In this document: piece after piece, positions 12,901-27,600 of the stretch
Position numbering within the stretch: the stretch's first letter is position 1
How the letters are laid out: every line of letters begins with the position of its first letter
Source: Thysanoteuthis rhombus
Taxonomy: Eukaryota > Mollusca > Cephalopoda > Oegopsida > Thysanoteuthidae
DNA: 64,000 nt
Direction: 5' to 3'
Assembly: GCA_963457665.1 (NCBI GenBank)
Contig: OY735215.1
Location: 41,541,825-41,605,824 of the forward strand
Notes under the pieces: model-generated
The model's database searches: none
What the model was told of the DNA's origin: nothing
The model's input: only the letters and a program-made list of their open reading frames with translations
Made by a program: the position numbers and the translations under genes

Positions 12901-15900
12901 TGGGCCCTTTGCCCCTCCCTCCATTCAACATGTTGCCATAACCTCCTCAGAGAGATCCAAACACAGGCCATGACTCTCTTGATAGAGATTGTACCTTATA
13001 CAGGAGTAGTAGCAATAAATGACAGCACTAGCAGAAATTTTTGACAGCCAACTGTACAACAATCCATAATCACATAAGCTAAGCCAGTAAAATGATAGAC
13101 ACATAAAGTGCGAACATTAAGCAACTGTTGAAATCCCATCCTTACAAAGGAGCAATCCATCTGCAGTGCGCTGTAAAAGTCCAAAATGAATAAAACTACT
13201 ATCAGCTTGATGTGATTTGAGTCCATTTTTCTTTGTGCCATCCATCCGCTACGAAAAGTCTTTTCTTCACAGATCGAAGACACCATTGACCAGAAACCAA
13301 ATGAAACAACAGACACATCAACGGCAGCAAAATGCACGCAACACAATCTCTTCATCCTCATCTGACCCCATACCAAGGATTTTTGAATAAGGTATGATTA
13401 GATAAATGCATAGTTTAGATACATGATCTTTTACTGGAGCAATGAACCCCATTTAACCTTTCCGCAAGAACTGTTAAATTGAACTCAACACAGTTATATA
13501 TCATGCTTTTTCTTCATGCAGCTATAACTAGTCAAAAAGTAAAAATTATTAAATATGCAATAGTTTTTAAAAGAAATTTCATAAAAAAAGCAATTGATCT
13601 CAATAGAAAGGATTCAGAATCAAGTTCACCATAGAGGCATCCCAAGATCTCCATACACTCCCCAACAGTATAGCTGTTAGCTCTTTAGAATTAGTCTACA
13701 TACAGTGGTAAAAGTAAACAATTGATAAAAGTATATCCATAAAAAGATTAATGGTAAATTCATCAGTACAATTGCAGTAAGGAATACTACAGTAATCAAG
13801 TAGAATAGGAACATTAAAAACGTTACAAAGGATCCATGATTCAAATCTCTCCCTCTTGTCAATGCACTTCAGTCATCCAACATGGATTAATCCGAGTAAT
13901 TCTAAAAGATAAACACACTGCCACAATATATCTAGATCCCATCTGGAAGCAACAGCATTTACTTACTGACTCGTAATTGTTCGACAACTTCATTTTCAAA
14001 CAATATCTTGTCCACAGCTGTTGGAGCACAGTAGTTATTGTAGAGATCTTTGGCCATGCTATGCAGTTCCAGAAGATCATGATCAGTTAGGTCAGGATTC
14101 AAGATGCGTCCGTTAAAATCATCTAAAATAACAGAAAAGATTTTCATTTACATACTTGACATGCATTCAAGAAGATCAATTTTGATCCAACATTATGTTT
14201 AAAATTAGACATCTGATTTAAAAAGTTGTTCAGGCAATTGATCTTGTTCTTTTTGGTTGCTTTTATTGTAAGGATCTGACAATAACAATAAGAACAACTG
14301 TTTGAACAACTGAATTACAAATGGATTTACAATTTTAACAGTATTAGATAATCTTTTCAAGTCACGTAGTCAAAGGGAAAAACTGCCCAAGAGTAATTAT
14401 TCAGCATAATAGAGCATTGATCCCTAACCATTGGGCTGCAGAACAATGCTACCAGACCACAAGTAGATTACATGATTTATCAATATTTTCTCGCAAAATG
14501 AAAACAAATTCATTTCCTTGGATCTTAGAATTAAATTTGTTAGATAAACATGATTATATTAACAACATATAAGTAGCTTATAGTTGATCAATCATCCATA
14601 CTCAGGTTATGATCAACACCACCCTACTCTGTCTGCAAGAGTATTGTCAATATTAAACTGGTCTGTGGAGCAAAAAAGTTTGGGTACCCCTGGTATTGAG
14701 CAGTTATAGTGTTTTAAAAGTAAGTATGGGATGATGATGATGATTTACTAAGAATGAAATCTGTTCGAATGTCAAGAACTTACAAGGAAGACTACTTTGC
14801 TAAAAAATTGTAGCATGCTTAAAAATGTAGAAGTTATCTCCCCTGTTCTTGTTGAAAATAAAGCGAGAAGTTGAGAAGTGAACAGGAACTATTTTTAAAC
14901 TTGAATATGATTCTCTCATGGGATTAAAGTTCATTTTCTCTTGAAGCTTTAATCAATCCAATGCCTTTCTTTTTATCTCAATAGATAAGAATGGAAAAAA
15001 AAACATAGGAAGAGACAAATGAAATACAGAATAAAAACGTAAAAGCAAAACCTGGGCAAAGTGAATTTCTTCCAGCAACAACTATAATCAATTATTGATA
15101 ATTATTTCTCTAGTCTAATTTTTGTTCTAGTCAATCCACTCAGACCATCAGTCTATGGCAGTTAGTAAACAGCACAAATCAAAAAGTAAGTAATGAGCTC
15201 TCTGAAAGTCTAAGTGGTTGCGGTGTAAAGCAACAGACCAAAATTAAGAAGAAATTAATATTGGTCAAAAATGAATAATAGTTGAGAATAAGTCATCACA
15301 TGGAAAATTCACTTTACTAGTACTAACTACAACTCGTTTGAGAAAATCAGAAAGAGGTCTTGAAAAAGCGAGAGCAAAAGATTAAACTTACCACAGGCAA
15401 GACAGAACTGCAACACACTTACAGCAGCTTCCCTTTTCATAAATTGCATAAACGTATATAATAATTCACTCTGGTTCATAACATCTTCTATTTCCAGGTG
15501 TAGACACTATTGAAAGAATAATCAAAATAAATTGAAAACAAGATTTTTTTTTTTCAGCAGACATGGTTGATCACACAATTAGAAACCATCACATGACCAA
15601 CACCTTTTAGCAGCATGCCATGTTGGGTGACATCAATTAATAAATATACTGTGTTCTAAGCCAGATCTACTCATTGGATAGTGATCACTGAAAAGTCTAA
15701 ATTTTCCAAAAACAAGAAAAAATTTTCTATAGGTGTAATGAGTAAATGTTTAAATTAAGTTTTGTATCCTGTACACATGACACACAGATAGATGGATAGA
15801 CAGCCAACCAGGCAGAACCATTTAAAAACTGTACAAACCTATGTTGACCAATAGACAGTTTTGGTTGGCGGTTATGGGTTTCTAATACAATTAATTCATG

Positions 15901-18900
15901 GCAATTTTTGTAAGTGGTTCATAGATAATAGATTAAATTCAAATATCAAGAATCGAACCTCTATACAAACAAGCTTTATCAATTCAGTGTACATGATCTT
16001 GTAATACCTCACATTATATTCTTTCAAACTGACAAAGATTGTTTTTTACAAATAATCATTGTGTTGATAACAATGAAAAAAGACTGACTCTCTTTAGCAT
16101 CTTCTACAAACCAGGAGTTTTAAGACATGTATTCTTTACTTCATAAACAAATAAAAGAAAAACATTTCTTTGAAATAAGGCAAAATTACAAAATGAACAC
16201 TTAAATGTATTCAAAGAAAAAAATGAAAACATAAAAGGCTGCGGTATCAGTATCATAATCCTGAGTTTTCATAATAATTTGTTATGCTTATGCACTCATT
16301 TACCAACCATGAACCCACACACACATGCAAATTGTATATATATATCTGAACTACACAGAAATGAATTCCTAAAGTCCACAAATATACCTGATCTAATTAT
16401 CTAAGATTATCTCAAAAAAATAGGTTTTTTATCCAAGGATATCTGGAAAAAAAATACCAGCTGAAGATTTGGGCATTATTGATTCAAAATTACCAAAGAA
16501 ATTCAAAAGAGAACTTTTTTGGAAAAACAAAAACAAAAAATGTTTTGATCTTTAGCCCCCTAGCTATATTAGTGCAATCAGTACATGTACATACATACAT
16601 AGCCAGAGAAAACTGAGAAAAATTCTGGTGACACTTTTAGTCGAAGGTTTCTTATATACATATACACCGCACAGGTAATTCAACCATTAGAGTCTCTGTA
16701 AACAATACCAATATATACTAATAGTAGGAAGGTAGTAAGTTTAAGATTCACATGAACTAAAAAATACCAACACACTATACAATACAGCCGTGATATATAA
16801 CACATGAAAGATAAAAGGTAGCATTACATGAGGAGCCATTCAATACTCAAGATTTAAGTTTTAATTCTTTTAATGGTAAACCAACATCTTTGTCACCATC
16901 AGCTTACAGGCAGAGCAACATTATTGTTATTTCAAAAAAACAAGGCTGCAGTGTCAGATATTAATCAAATTTTACTGATTGGTCTTACAAAGTCTCAGCC
17001 CCCAGTCGAACAGCAAGACGTTCTGCTCAAAAACAAGTGCATATGTATGATGTACAGCAGGTTTTGCGCTTCTTTGATGGAACAAGAGATTCTCCCAATA
17101 ATGAAAGCTCTGGCAGCTATCAAGATGAGATTGATTTCCCCTATGATGACAAAGAAGCAGTATCTGAATCCAACAATAACGAGCACATGTTGTTGACAGT
17201 ACTGATCACAGACATAGCTATGTCAGGCTTGGTATTTCTAGAAATAAAGCCAGTCAAATGATTCTGAGAATTGATAACTTTTGCAAAAGCTACAAAACAT
17301 TTGCAGCAAGATCAGCCCCCAGATGTGAATGACATGTGGAGGATTCCAGGTAGGACCTGGAATCCTCCACATGACATACAACCTACGTATCATGTTATTT
17401 AATTTTAAGAGTAATTGTTGTCATATCATTATAATTCAGTTGTGAAAAAATTCACCAAGTGATATTGTAACTGGAAAAAAAGAATCCAATGGGAAAAGGG
17501 TCAATAATGCATATCAGAATCAATTAGAAATTTTTTTAACAGATTTTTATGGTAAGTAACTTTTGGGCTACTGATATACCAAATATAAGAAATAATTATC
17601 AATAAAATTCATTGACGTATCAGTTGAAATTTAAAGAACGGCAAAAAGATTATTACTTACTGAATTATTTTGGGATAAAGGTTCTGAAAAATCAGTAAGG
17701 AAAGGTACTGGTTTTGAAGGTGTCTTTATAATGGCTGGAGGCTACAAAAAAGAAAAAATGAAATCATTACACTAAAAACTTTCCTGGTCAGATATTATAG
17801 TTAAGATATAATAAAGAACCAGTCACTGCTTGCCTAACAAAATTCACTCTTCAACACTCAGCACAAATTTGAATCAGTTTCATAATATTTAACACATCCT
17901 GTGAGGAAAATTAAGAACACAAAACACATGATTTCAAATAATGAACAACAAATGAACATTAACATATAATTGCTAACTGCTGAGTGTGAAAATTTAAAAA
18001 ATATGATTGAAATAGGATCTTGTTAAATCTTTTTAAAAGACAATTTTGAAAATAGTTATCGTCTGTAAGCTATAAGTAGAAACTAATTTACATATTAGAT
18101 ATCATACAATCCAGTATATAGGATGGGCATTTAATCAAAAATACTAACAAAAAACAACGCAAATATTACACTGCATTCAATGCATTGGTGTTATGACTAG
18201 CTGTCCATCTACTGAGGCTATATATGAATAGTCACGGTGCTTTGATGAACTACAATAGGCATTGATTTTTCAAATATCCTAGTAAACCATGCATCTCATG
18301 GTCTGGCATTTAAAGTAATAGTGAACTAATATGAATGATTAGATATTGAAAAGGCTGTTTTATTACAGAGTTTGGAAAGTAGTGTCATATTTTTATGTTT
18401 GGAAACTAACCATGTATTTCACTGCTATGAATTATAAGCCAACTAACTAAGGCAAGACCAGGGCTAAATGGTACAAAACAACAACTGGATTTAGCTCATC
18501 ATCTCTTCTACCTAGCAGTGCACAATAAAGTTAAACTCCATGAGGGATAGAGTTTCCAAAGAGCACTGCATTCACAATTGCTTACAGTATGAATTTCCAA
18601 AGGATATTACTGCTACATAGACAATGAGAAACATTGGAGAAGTGTATCCTGATGCAGTGAAGGCTCACAAATGCAAGCTGTGATTTGAAAAGTTTTAAAA
18701 TGGCAACCTTGATTTGACAATAGGTTCTTACCTGAACATGAAATTCATAACTACTTCCCAAACACCCTCATATAATTACTTAGATATAGTGTGTGTATAT
18801 TTTTTTGCACTTGCAGCAACTTTAAACAATAACTTGGAACACAAGAACAAATTAGTTGCAACATCCTCAAGTAAGGTTCTGAATGTCCATTATCAATAAG

Positions 18901-21900
18901 TGACCAATAAATAATTCTTAGTGTAATAACCATATCTTGAACCTCAAAAGTTTTCATCTGAACTTTTTATGATGAAGTGATTCTGTCATGAAATATATCA
19001 TCAATGAAATAAATATTCACGTGTGTATTTGTGTGTGCATACTTTACCTTTCCCCAACCAAATCAAAAAGCGAACAAATTGAAAAAAATATGAGAAACAA
19101 ATTAAAAAGATTAGTGAAATGAATCTGGGGATAATGTTTTTAATTGTTCCGTGTACTTAGAAATTCAGTTGGCATATATCAAAATTTGATGGCTTTACAT
19201 TTTAATTCGCTTGGGAAAGGTGCAAAAATCTATTAGTAGCAGACAAAAGAAAAAAACAGGTTTTATATTACTGACAAACTTCCATGATATTCATACACAA
19301 AAAATATCATTTGAGTTAAAACAAAGATTGACCTACAATCCAAAATGTCTGCTTTCAATTATTTCTTAAATAAGGGAATAAATTTTTATCAACTTAATCA
19401 CTTCTTCCAATATATCACGGGTATTTCTCTCAACATCAGGAAGATGAGAGGTTAAATTCATTTGACACGTTTCAAACATTCAAATCCTAGTGGTACACTT
19501 AGCAAGTTATCAATCAACCATGTTGATCTAAATCCTCTTATTTTCAAACAATCTACCACAATATATCAAAGTTATTTTTTCAATTGACCAAGAAAGAGTG
19601 GAAGTCCCCATCAATTAAGTTTCAATATGGTACCCTGTATCTCAAATCAAGCCGAACAATTTATTTCACTCCACAAGAATATGCACAAATACAACCAGAT
19701 ACAATTTTGCCTTGAAGAAACATCAGTCCTTCATAAGTTAAAAAATGTATACTTACCGGAGTATCATCCAAGAAAATCAAAATCATGTTGTTAACAATAT
19801 CCTGCAATGGAAAATAAAATTGAACAATAAAACAGGCCTGGGTGACTCAATAGAAAACATCACATGACCAAAGTCTTTGGCAGCATACCTAGTTAGGTGT
19901 GATAAATGAAAAAAGAAATGATCGAAGTATAAGTTACTTCTCTCACCTTTTGTCAGGAAGTGATCACAAAAAAGTCAAACTTTTCAATAAAACGAGCGTG
20001 AATGCAATTGGACATGAGTTAGGGACCAATTTAGCATTAACTTACATTGCAAGATTGAACCCCACACAAAAATTCTACATCATGTGGCATTTTCAAATAA
20101 AGTTTTTTTCTAAACATGATAAAAAGTAAATATTTATTTTTTCAGCCCTCTATCTCCGTTGGTGTGGCCTATCTGCACAATGCAAACATACATAGCCAAC
20201 CATAGCCCTTCTACTTTGAACTACAAATTTTCTAACATCAAAGCAAATAATAGATAAATTTTCATCAACTTAATCACTTCTTCCTGCATATCATACTAGT
20301 CAAAAAAAATGCTATAGACGCTCCTCAAATTTGACAGGATGTATTATCTTCCAACCAAGAAAGACAACTATCAAGTTGTATCACAGAGTTCTGTCCCTTG
20401 CCACAACGCAATAAACTAAAAAGTCATGATTCTTGTAGTTCGTTATTATGAGCAGAAATAAAAGGATATAAGCTCATATAACTATACCCTCAGGCCAAGA
20501 AAGAGTAGCATTTTCTTCAAGTAAGAATGCATTGTCCCGACTCATGGATACTCAAGGTAAACAAATTGAATTTCTTATCAGTACTTAATTTGTATTTCTA
20601 TAAGTAGCTTTCCCTTTACCTCACACAACAAAAAATGATGGTAGTAAGAGAACAGAAAAACACATACTGGATAATATACATAAAATGCTGCCAATATATA
20701 CGTAAATGAGAATAATAATGCATGATTATATAAGAATAAATACCAATAAATACATCAATGAAAGAAATAATAAAACTGTTGAAATTCTTGTTAAAAAGCA
20801 ACTTACAGGATCAGCAAGTGTATCCATAGCCAATTGTAAAAGAGAACCAGCACCAACTTCACGAACTAATGAGCACATGCACCTGAAAAAGAGGAAAAAG
20901 ACTTGAATATTCATTTTCTAGAATGCCAGAAATTATTGAGATCTTTGCTAATAAATTAAATGGCAACATTCAATTTCTGAAGGGAATAAATCTATCTGCG
21001 ACCTACAGAGTTATCTACCCATTAACTTACTTCTTTTCCAAAATTCCAAGATAAAGTATTGTTATTATTTTATACATTACAAGAATACCTTGAATAGTGC
21101 ACTTTTGATGGATATGGTTGGGGTATTGCAGTACAAATTAATGTAACTAAATATAAGCAGAAAAAAAATATCAAATTATAATATAGACTTCAATGGTGCA
21201 GCTCTGAACAGTACAGACAATTTTGGAACTAATCAACCGCACTTATCAAGGTATACCAGTATTAGTATAAGATTATTTCAACTACTGCCAGTATTTCTGT
21301 TGTTTTCAAATGTGTTTTTTCTTATATTTTTTCTTCTAGCTTTATGAAACCTTTAGAATTTCCCCTAGTGTTTTCTCTATTAGACATCTTATAGTCACTT
21401 TTTATCACAACTTTTTATAGTATGAAGATTTAGAGCAGACAGCAATATGACCGTAGACTCATGTCCTGTCAAGCTATAGGTTTCTATGGCCTAATTGGTT
21501 AAGGCATCACCCACAAAAGACAAGATCCCAATATATAGATTGAGAGTTCAAATCTTGTTGGAAGGCTTTTTTCCATTACATTTTTACTTTTTCAGTTAGA
21601 GAGTATTTGCCTGAGAAAGTTGAGACAAAAAGCAAACATAAGATGCAGACAGACTGGCTACAAGTTAATAGTAAGTTGCTTAATAGTAGAATCACTGTAA
21701 CCCCACAAATGGCCTGCCTGACCAACCAGCCACTTTGGCTACAGATTCTTCTCCCTTTGCTTATCTGTCTGTTTAAAATGGAAAACAGTAAGTTAAAGCT
21801 ATATTTTGTTGACAACAGATACTGCACTGTAATCTTGAGCTAAACGCTCCAGAAAGTGCATTCCAAACTGGACCCCACTTGCTTTGATAGTGCCGACTCG

Positions 21901-24637
21901 TGATAAAAGAGGTCTAAACTGTTAAAATTACAATGGTACAATGAACTTGTCAATGGCAGCAACCTACACCTATTGAAGGCCAAAGAATACATATGCTGAA
22001 ATGTTGTGTTAAAAGCAAAAAAAGATGACAGCAACAAATTGAAAATATACAGAACTCTGTGGTTTATTTTCAATATTGAAGAATAAAGGTTAGGGACAAC
22101 CTAGCTAAGATTATCAAACAATTTCAAAGATCATTCATATTTGAACTAGTTAGAACCATGGATATCCCAGTTATTATGAAAACTATAAGATATAAAATAT
22201 GTAGATGAAAACAACTATTATTTCAAAAAGAATAAAATTTGATACTTCCCCAAGAATAAACATAAAATTTAAAAAAAAACAGACATAAGTTTAAGTATTT
22301 TTGTTTTTTAATATTGATCTTAATTTTTTTGTAATATATCTAAAAAATGTTTTTATCTTACTTTTATTATGTATTTTTCTTCAGTAATAGATAGCAGAAG
22401 TAATGGATGGAAAGATTAAAAAAAGGTCACACTATTCATTATATAGATACAATATTAGAAATCGTCAACCAAATCTGTCAGCATGGGTTTTTGTTTTCAG
22501 GTTGGTCTTGCTGGCTATGTATGTATATATCACACACACAGGCCAAACCAATGGAGCTAAAGGACTGTAATTTTCAACCTCCCAACTCCCAAACCAATGA
22601 AGCTAGAAGATTGAAATTTATGCAAAGCTACCCAATGAGTTTTTTGGGGGGGTCAATTTGCAATGTAAGTTTATGCTTTTTCCAGTTTTATAATTGATCA
22701 CCCCTAACAAGGCAAAAGGATACTGGTCACATGACAGTTTCTATGGCATGACAAACCAGCCCAGTCTTTATCCTAATTGAAAAATTAACAAATAATTCAG
22801 TTTAATCTTGGTTAATGCAAATTCATAGTTCTTACCTGGAGTGCAAGGAATTTGGTTGCAAAATGAAGGGAAATAAACTCTCTACTAGACGTCGAAGATA
22901 TTCAAGTTCCATCTTTCGGCTCTGCATGGCAACATGTAAGTTTGGACCGAGGTACTCAAGAGTTGCAAGTTGCAGGTCCGTACCAACAGGTACTGAAAAA
23001 CAAAAACAAAAACACAATAAGAGACAAAGAAATAACAAATGGTGAAATTAGAATAAATTAGTATTAAAAAAGATTTTAATATCTCATCAAGATTAAAAAT
23101 GAACATTTTTACTCATCCCTATCATTCTGAAGGGGCTCTCGTGGCTAAGCAGCAAAATTTCAAGAGGTAGACCCTTTGGTAGAATCACTAATCCAATAAC
23201 TGACCACTCAAGTAATTTAGTAATTATGTTTCAGGAAAAGACATGTAATTCAAAACGTCTCTTTCGCATCAACATGCTTGTGAACACATACACACACACA
23301 AAAGCATATTATTCAAAACTCAGCTCAAGTTAAAGATGAGAATTAACAACCCTTTCTATTGCTATATGTAAAAGTTAGTTAGGCCTGATGAGTTTCCTTA
23401 AAATAAATTTTTAAAAATAATAAATGCATATATAAATGTGTGTGTGTGTGTGTGTATATATCTATGTATGTGCATGCAGTAGTTCACTGACCCTCCTAAG
23501 ATTGAGATGTAGGACAAGTGAAAAAAAACATGAGGGATTTAAAGGTGTATTGCTCATTGTGAGTCAAGTCACCAGAAGAAGGACTAATCAAAAAAGAAAT
23601 CCAAGGACTGTACCAAAGGATTAAAGTCAGATTCAAAGTTATAATAAAAAGCAACTGAAAATTAGGATGAAGGTAAAACCTAATCAAAATTAATAATAAT
23701 GCATGCCTCAAGTTTGAATTAGCAAAAGATATATAAGTAACATGGATTGTTGTGTTTGTACTCAAGGTTTGTAGGACATAGGCAGTGAGGGAATGCTACC
23801 TGCATGAGTTTCTGTTTTCCATGTTTCACATCCATACATCATAGCTGATATTATACATTCCTTGTACCCTTTATGCTCTAAGCATATCAACAGGATATTT
23901 TCTAATATGTCTCTATATTTGTTAAACACTTTACAACCAATCTGCATATATCACTTGATTTTGCTATCTAGGTCTTCCATAAACTTTATCAACAGAGATT
24001 AGTAAATGTATTCCTTGACCTCTTTGGAATTTTTACCATCAATTCTCACTGTCTTATTCAGGACATAATTGTTGAACATGAATGTGAATATATAGTGCAG
24101 CTAAAAAAAAAAATGTATATCTTATTACTTGATTTATGAATAAATGAAATATTTCAATTACCTCTTCTCCTTGTTTGCAAGTACGCATCCAGGTGCGCAA
24201 GTGCAGCCTTGGCTACTTTCCCAACAAGAAGTTCAGGAATGTCAATCTGAAATAAAATGCGGAATCAAATATTTTTTAGAAGCTCAGGTTACGGTACATC
24301 TACATATCTTCTATTGTTATCTAGTAAATATATGTGAAAAATTCTCAGATATATATATATTTGATTTCTATGATGTGATTTTTTTTCTAGCAAAGAAACT
24401 ACAGAACTTGAGTCCATTGTTTCAAATACTGGGGAGGAGATATCAGCAAGTGGAAAAGTCCATTGTTATGAAAGAAAAACAAGCACAAAAAGTCACTAAT
24501 TCAGAATATTCAATCTTTTCATTAGTAGCTTTTTTTAAAGAATGAACAATTAAAAAAAATGGTGGGACTGCTGCAGAGTTTCGAAATAATATAACTCATT
24601 TATAATTATTTATGTCTGTCAGATTATTCATCCATTT

Positions 24638-24675
<38 letters not shown>

Positions 24676-27600
24676 GTAGATACACAGGAAGATAAGAGCT
24701 TTTAGAGTACAATTAGAAAGAAAATCAGGGGAATAGCTAATAAAACAAAAACACTGACCACTGCACAACAATTATAAAATACCTCTGAAAAACATGCTTG
24801 ATTTGATTGACTGACGAAAGAGGGTGATTAATTTGGTTAAAATTTCCAAGTTTATTTACAGAATCATCAAAATAATATTATCCTGAGGATGATGTAAACA
24901 AAGACCAACATTCTTATTCCTATTGATTTTTATAGTAATGATAACTTGAATTTAAAAAATTAAAATTACTTCCCCTTAAATCTGTCTTAATGGAATATCC
25001 AATAAGGTTTAAGAGAACAAAGGGGTGTATCAATGGTCTTTGAACTTTAACTACTCTTGGAACTTTTTTCAAACATTAAATTTTCTAGCGAACCTCTTCA
25101 AAAACCAACTTTCCCTTCTACATACATAAATATGTAACTATAGGATTTTGGGTTTGTCTAAGGAATTTTCTGAATGTTTATAAACCCATTTAGAAAATAC
25201 AAACTTAGAAGTAAGAACGCAGTGAGAAAAAAACATATGAACTACTACTGACTCATCAGCATCTGTGTCATATAAATAGCCAAGACGTTTTTGATTCTAA
25301 TTTAACTGTTAATACAAAATATTTGGAATTTAATCAAGAATCATGATGTGTTAAGAACATTATGAACAAATAATTATCACAAAAGATGAATAAAATACAT
25401 TGGCATATGTAGAAGCCGTGGAAGAATCATTTATGTAATGAGAAGTATATTGCAGAAATGTCACTTTGTTTTGCAGAACCACTAAAGAGGTTCAGTAGAA
25501 CCCCTATTCAATACTGAAAATATAGAGCAACACAAAGTTTACCAGTAACTTCCAATGCTGCCCTACTGCCACCTTGCCTTCAAGCACTCCCTTGAGTCAT
25601 CCAGAGCCCCCAAGGTAGTGCCCACTTCGGGGGCTCTGGATGACTCAAGGGAGTGCATGAAGGTAAGGAGGCAGTAGGGCAGCATTAGAAGTCAAATTTC
25701 AATGTATATGCATTGATTCCCATCAACAATTACGCAATGAACAAATATGTCTTCTAAGACCACCACTCCTCATGATTACATTTTTTGTTTTATCATTGAG
25801 GGAAAAGTTCCCATTCAGAAATGAAAACATTTTTTAGCTGGGCTAACAAAGTTTGAAGATATATATGTATTCATTTATGCTTGCCTGTTTGTACGCTCAA
25901 TATCTCCAAAAGTTCTTGATGAATTCCGGTAACATTTTTTGGGGTGGGGTGAGCCATTGACTAAGGAACAATTCATCAAATTTGGGGGCAGATCCTGGAA
26001 TCTTTTCAAATTCCGAGATATTTTTCATATATTGAGACAATATTCTAAAATATGGAAACCGAAAGTTACGATTACCTCCCTGCATCGTATCTATCAATTA
26101 ACTAATTTTCATTCAGTTTATAGTGACAATAATGTAGATAGAGGTCTTTGAATCCTTCCAAGTCGTATTTCATATTCTATCATTTGCATAAGCTTTCAGG
26201 TATGACCGACCGAAATTTTTTTTTTAAAGATTCAAGGGAAATAACTTCTTCGCCTTAGTATTTGGACCTTTGTTTTGTATGAGTACCACTTTTACTTAAA
26301 AAATTTATTTTAAATGAATCCGAGTTTCAAAGACAAAATATTTACCTTTTTGGCTCTCCTTAAGAGCACAGCTGCAATAAAACGAATGTTTGTCCTCAAT
26401 TCATCAATAAATTCCTCATCTTCACTCAAGTCTCTAGTAATGAAAACAAAAATTGGATTAGATTTCACAACTGCAAAAGAGAATCATATAGCATTGTATC
26501 AGTTTTGCTTCTTAGAAAATATGGATCACTTTAACAGCCTCGCTCATAGACTGGTTTAGGGGGTAGAATGGTTTTATTGCAAGAACTAAGGGGAGAGCCC
26601 ACGGCTGGCAATATGTCCCAAGCTTTTGCAATCTATTCGCTGGTTATAACAAAACAGCCTTTAAACTTATGAAGCCAATTGTGACAAGTGTAATGAAATA
26701 CTGGATTGGACCTGATGAAGAAATGAATTTCTATGGGTATGCTAGGAATTTATGTGGCATAATAAATCTGGTGATGATGCATTTAAAAATGTATGTATTC
26801 GTATGAGTGAGCAATTTCTTCTAAAACTTAGTCAACGAAATAAAGCATTTATCCCCCCTCCTTCAGACAGCTTCAAGTTAGGAGAGCCAAAACTTGATGA
26901 AGATGATGTTAAAATTGCCACTCTCAAGAGGAGGGGAGAATGTTGAAACAAACTGAAATTGTTTCTCATTTCAAACCAATTTCTCCTTCCTAAATATTCT
27001 TCAATTCATCTCACATGATTAATATCAAATAATTTTGCAAATGAATAAGATAAGTCTACAAAAAAGATGTTATAAATGTTAGAATATTTTTCCTCCTTCA
27101 AATATAAGATCTTTATAAATAGAAAAGAATATAGAATATTTTCCACAAGAGATCCTCAAGATTTAATGAGTAACCTCCTTGTAAGCAGTGATAGAAAAGA
27201 ACTAATTACAGCCACACTTCCCTTAAAATTCATGTGTCCCCCAGGAAAGCTAAGACTCATGGTACATTTAAGTTCTATATGATAACCCATAAGACATTAA
27301 CTCTTAAATTCATTCTGAAAAAATTCAAAATGTAATTCTAAGGGAGTAACTTCTTATTATTTAGTGCTCTTTCCTCCCCACCTTCCCTTTTTGGTAATTT
27401 TTTAAAGATTTTTTTTCTATAATTTAATTCACAAAAAAGTTCCGCTTTTTGGTTATAACCAGTTCACGATTCTACAAAATAATAAAACTGAATAGTGATA
27501 CATTTCTTTTTATACCACATAAGTGGAAAAAATATCATTTATACAGAGAGCTAAATCTTTACTTCCAACCTGCGTTGTTTATTGTTAAAGATTAATAGCC

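Noticed and set aside
14727-14742. Second (GAT)n run
   Set aside because: Same reason; no LINE sequence adjoins it.
23118-23200. Possible tRNA-like stretch GGGGCTCTCGTGGCTAAG
   Set aside because: An A-box-like word only, without a convincing B-box or cloverleaf.
24144-24545. 133-codon plus-strand open frame
   Set aside because: It is the antisense of SNX14 exon 8 plus intron, with no homology of its own.
26752-26946. 64-codon plus-strand frame
   Set aside because: The charged composition looked protein-like, but there is no splice context, no homology I recognise, and the frame is interrupted on both sides.
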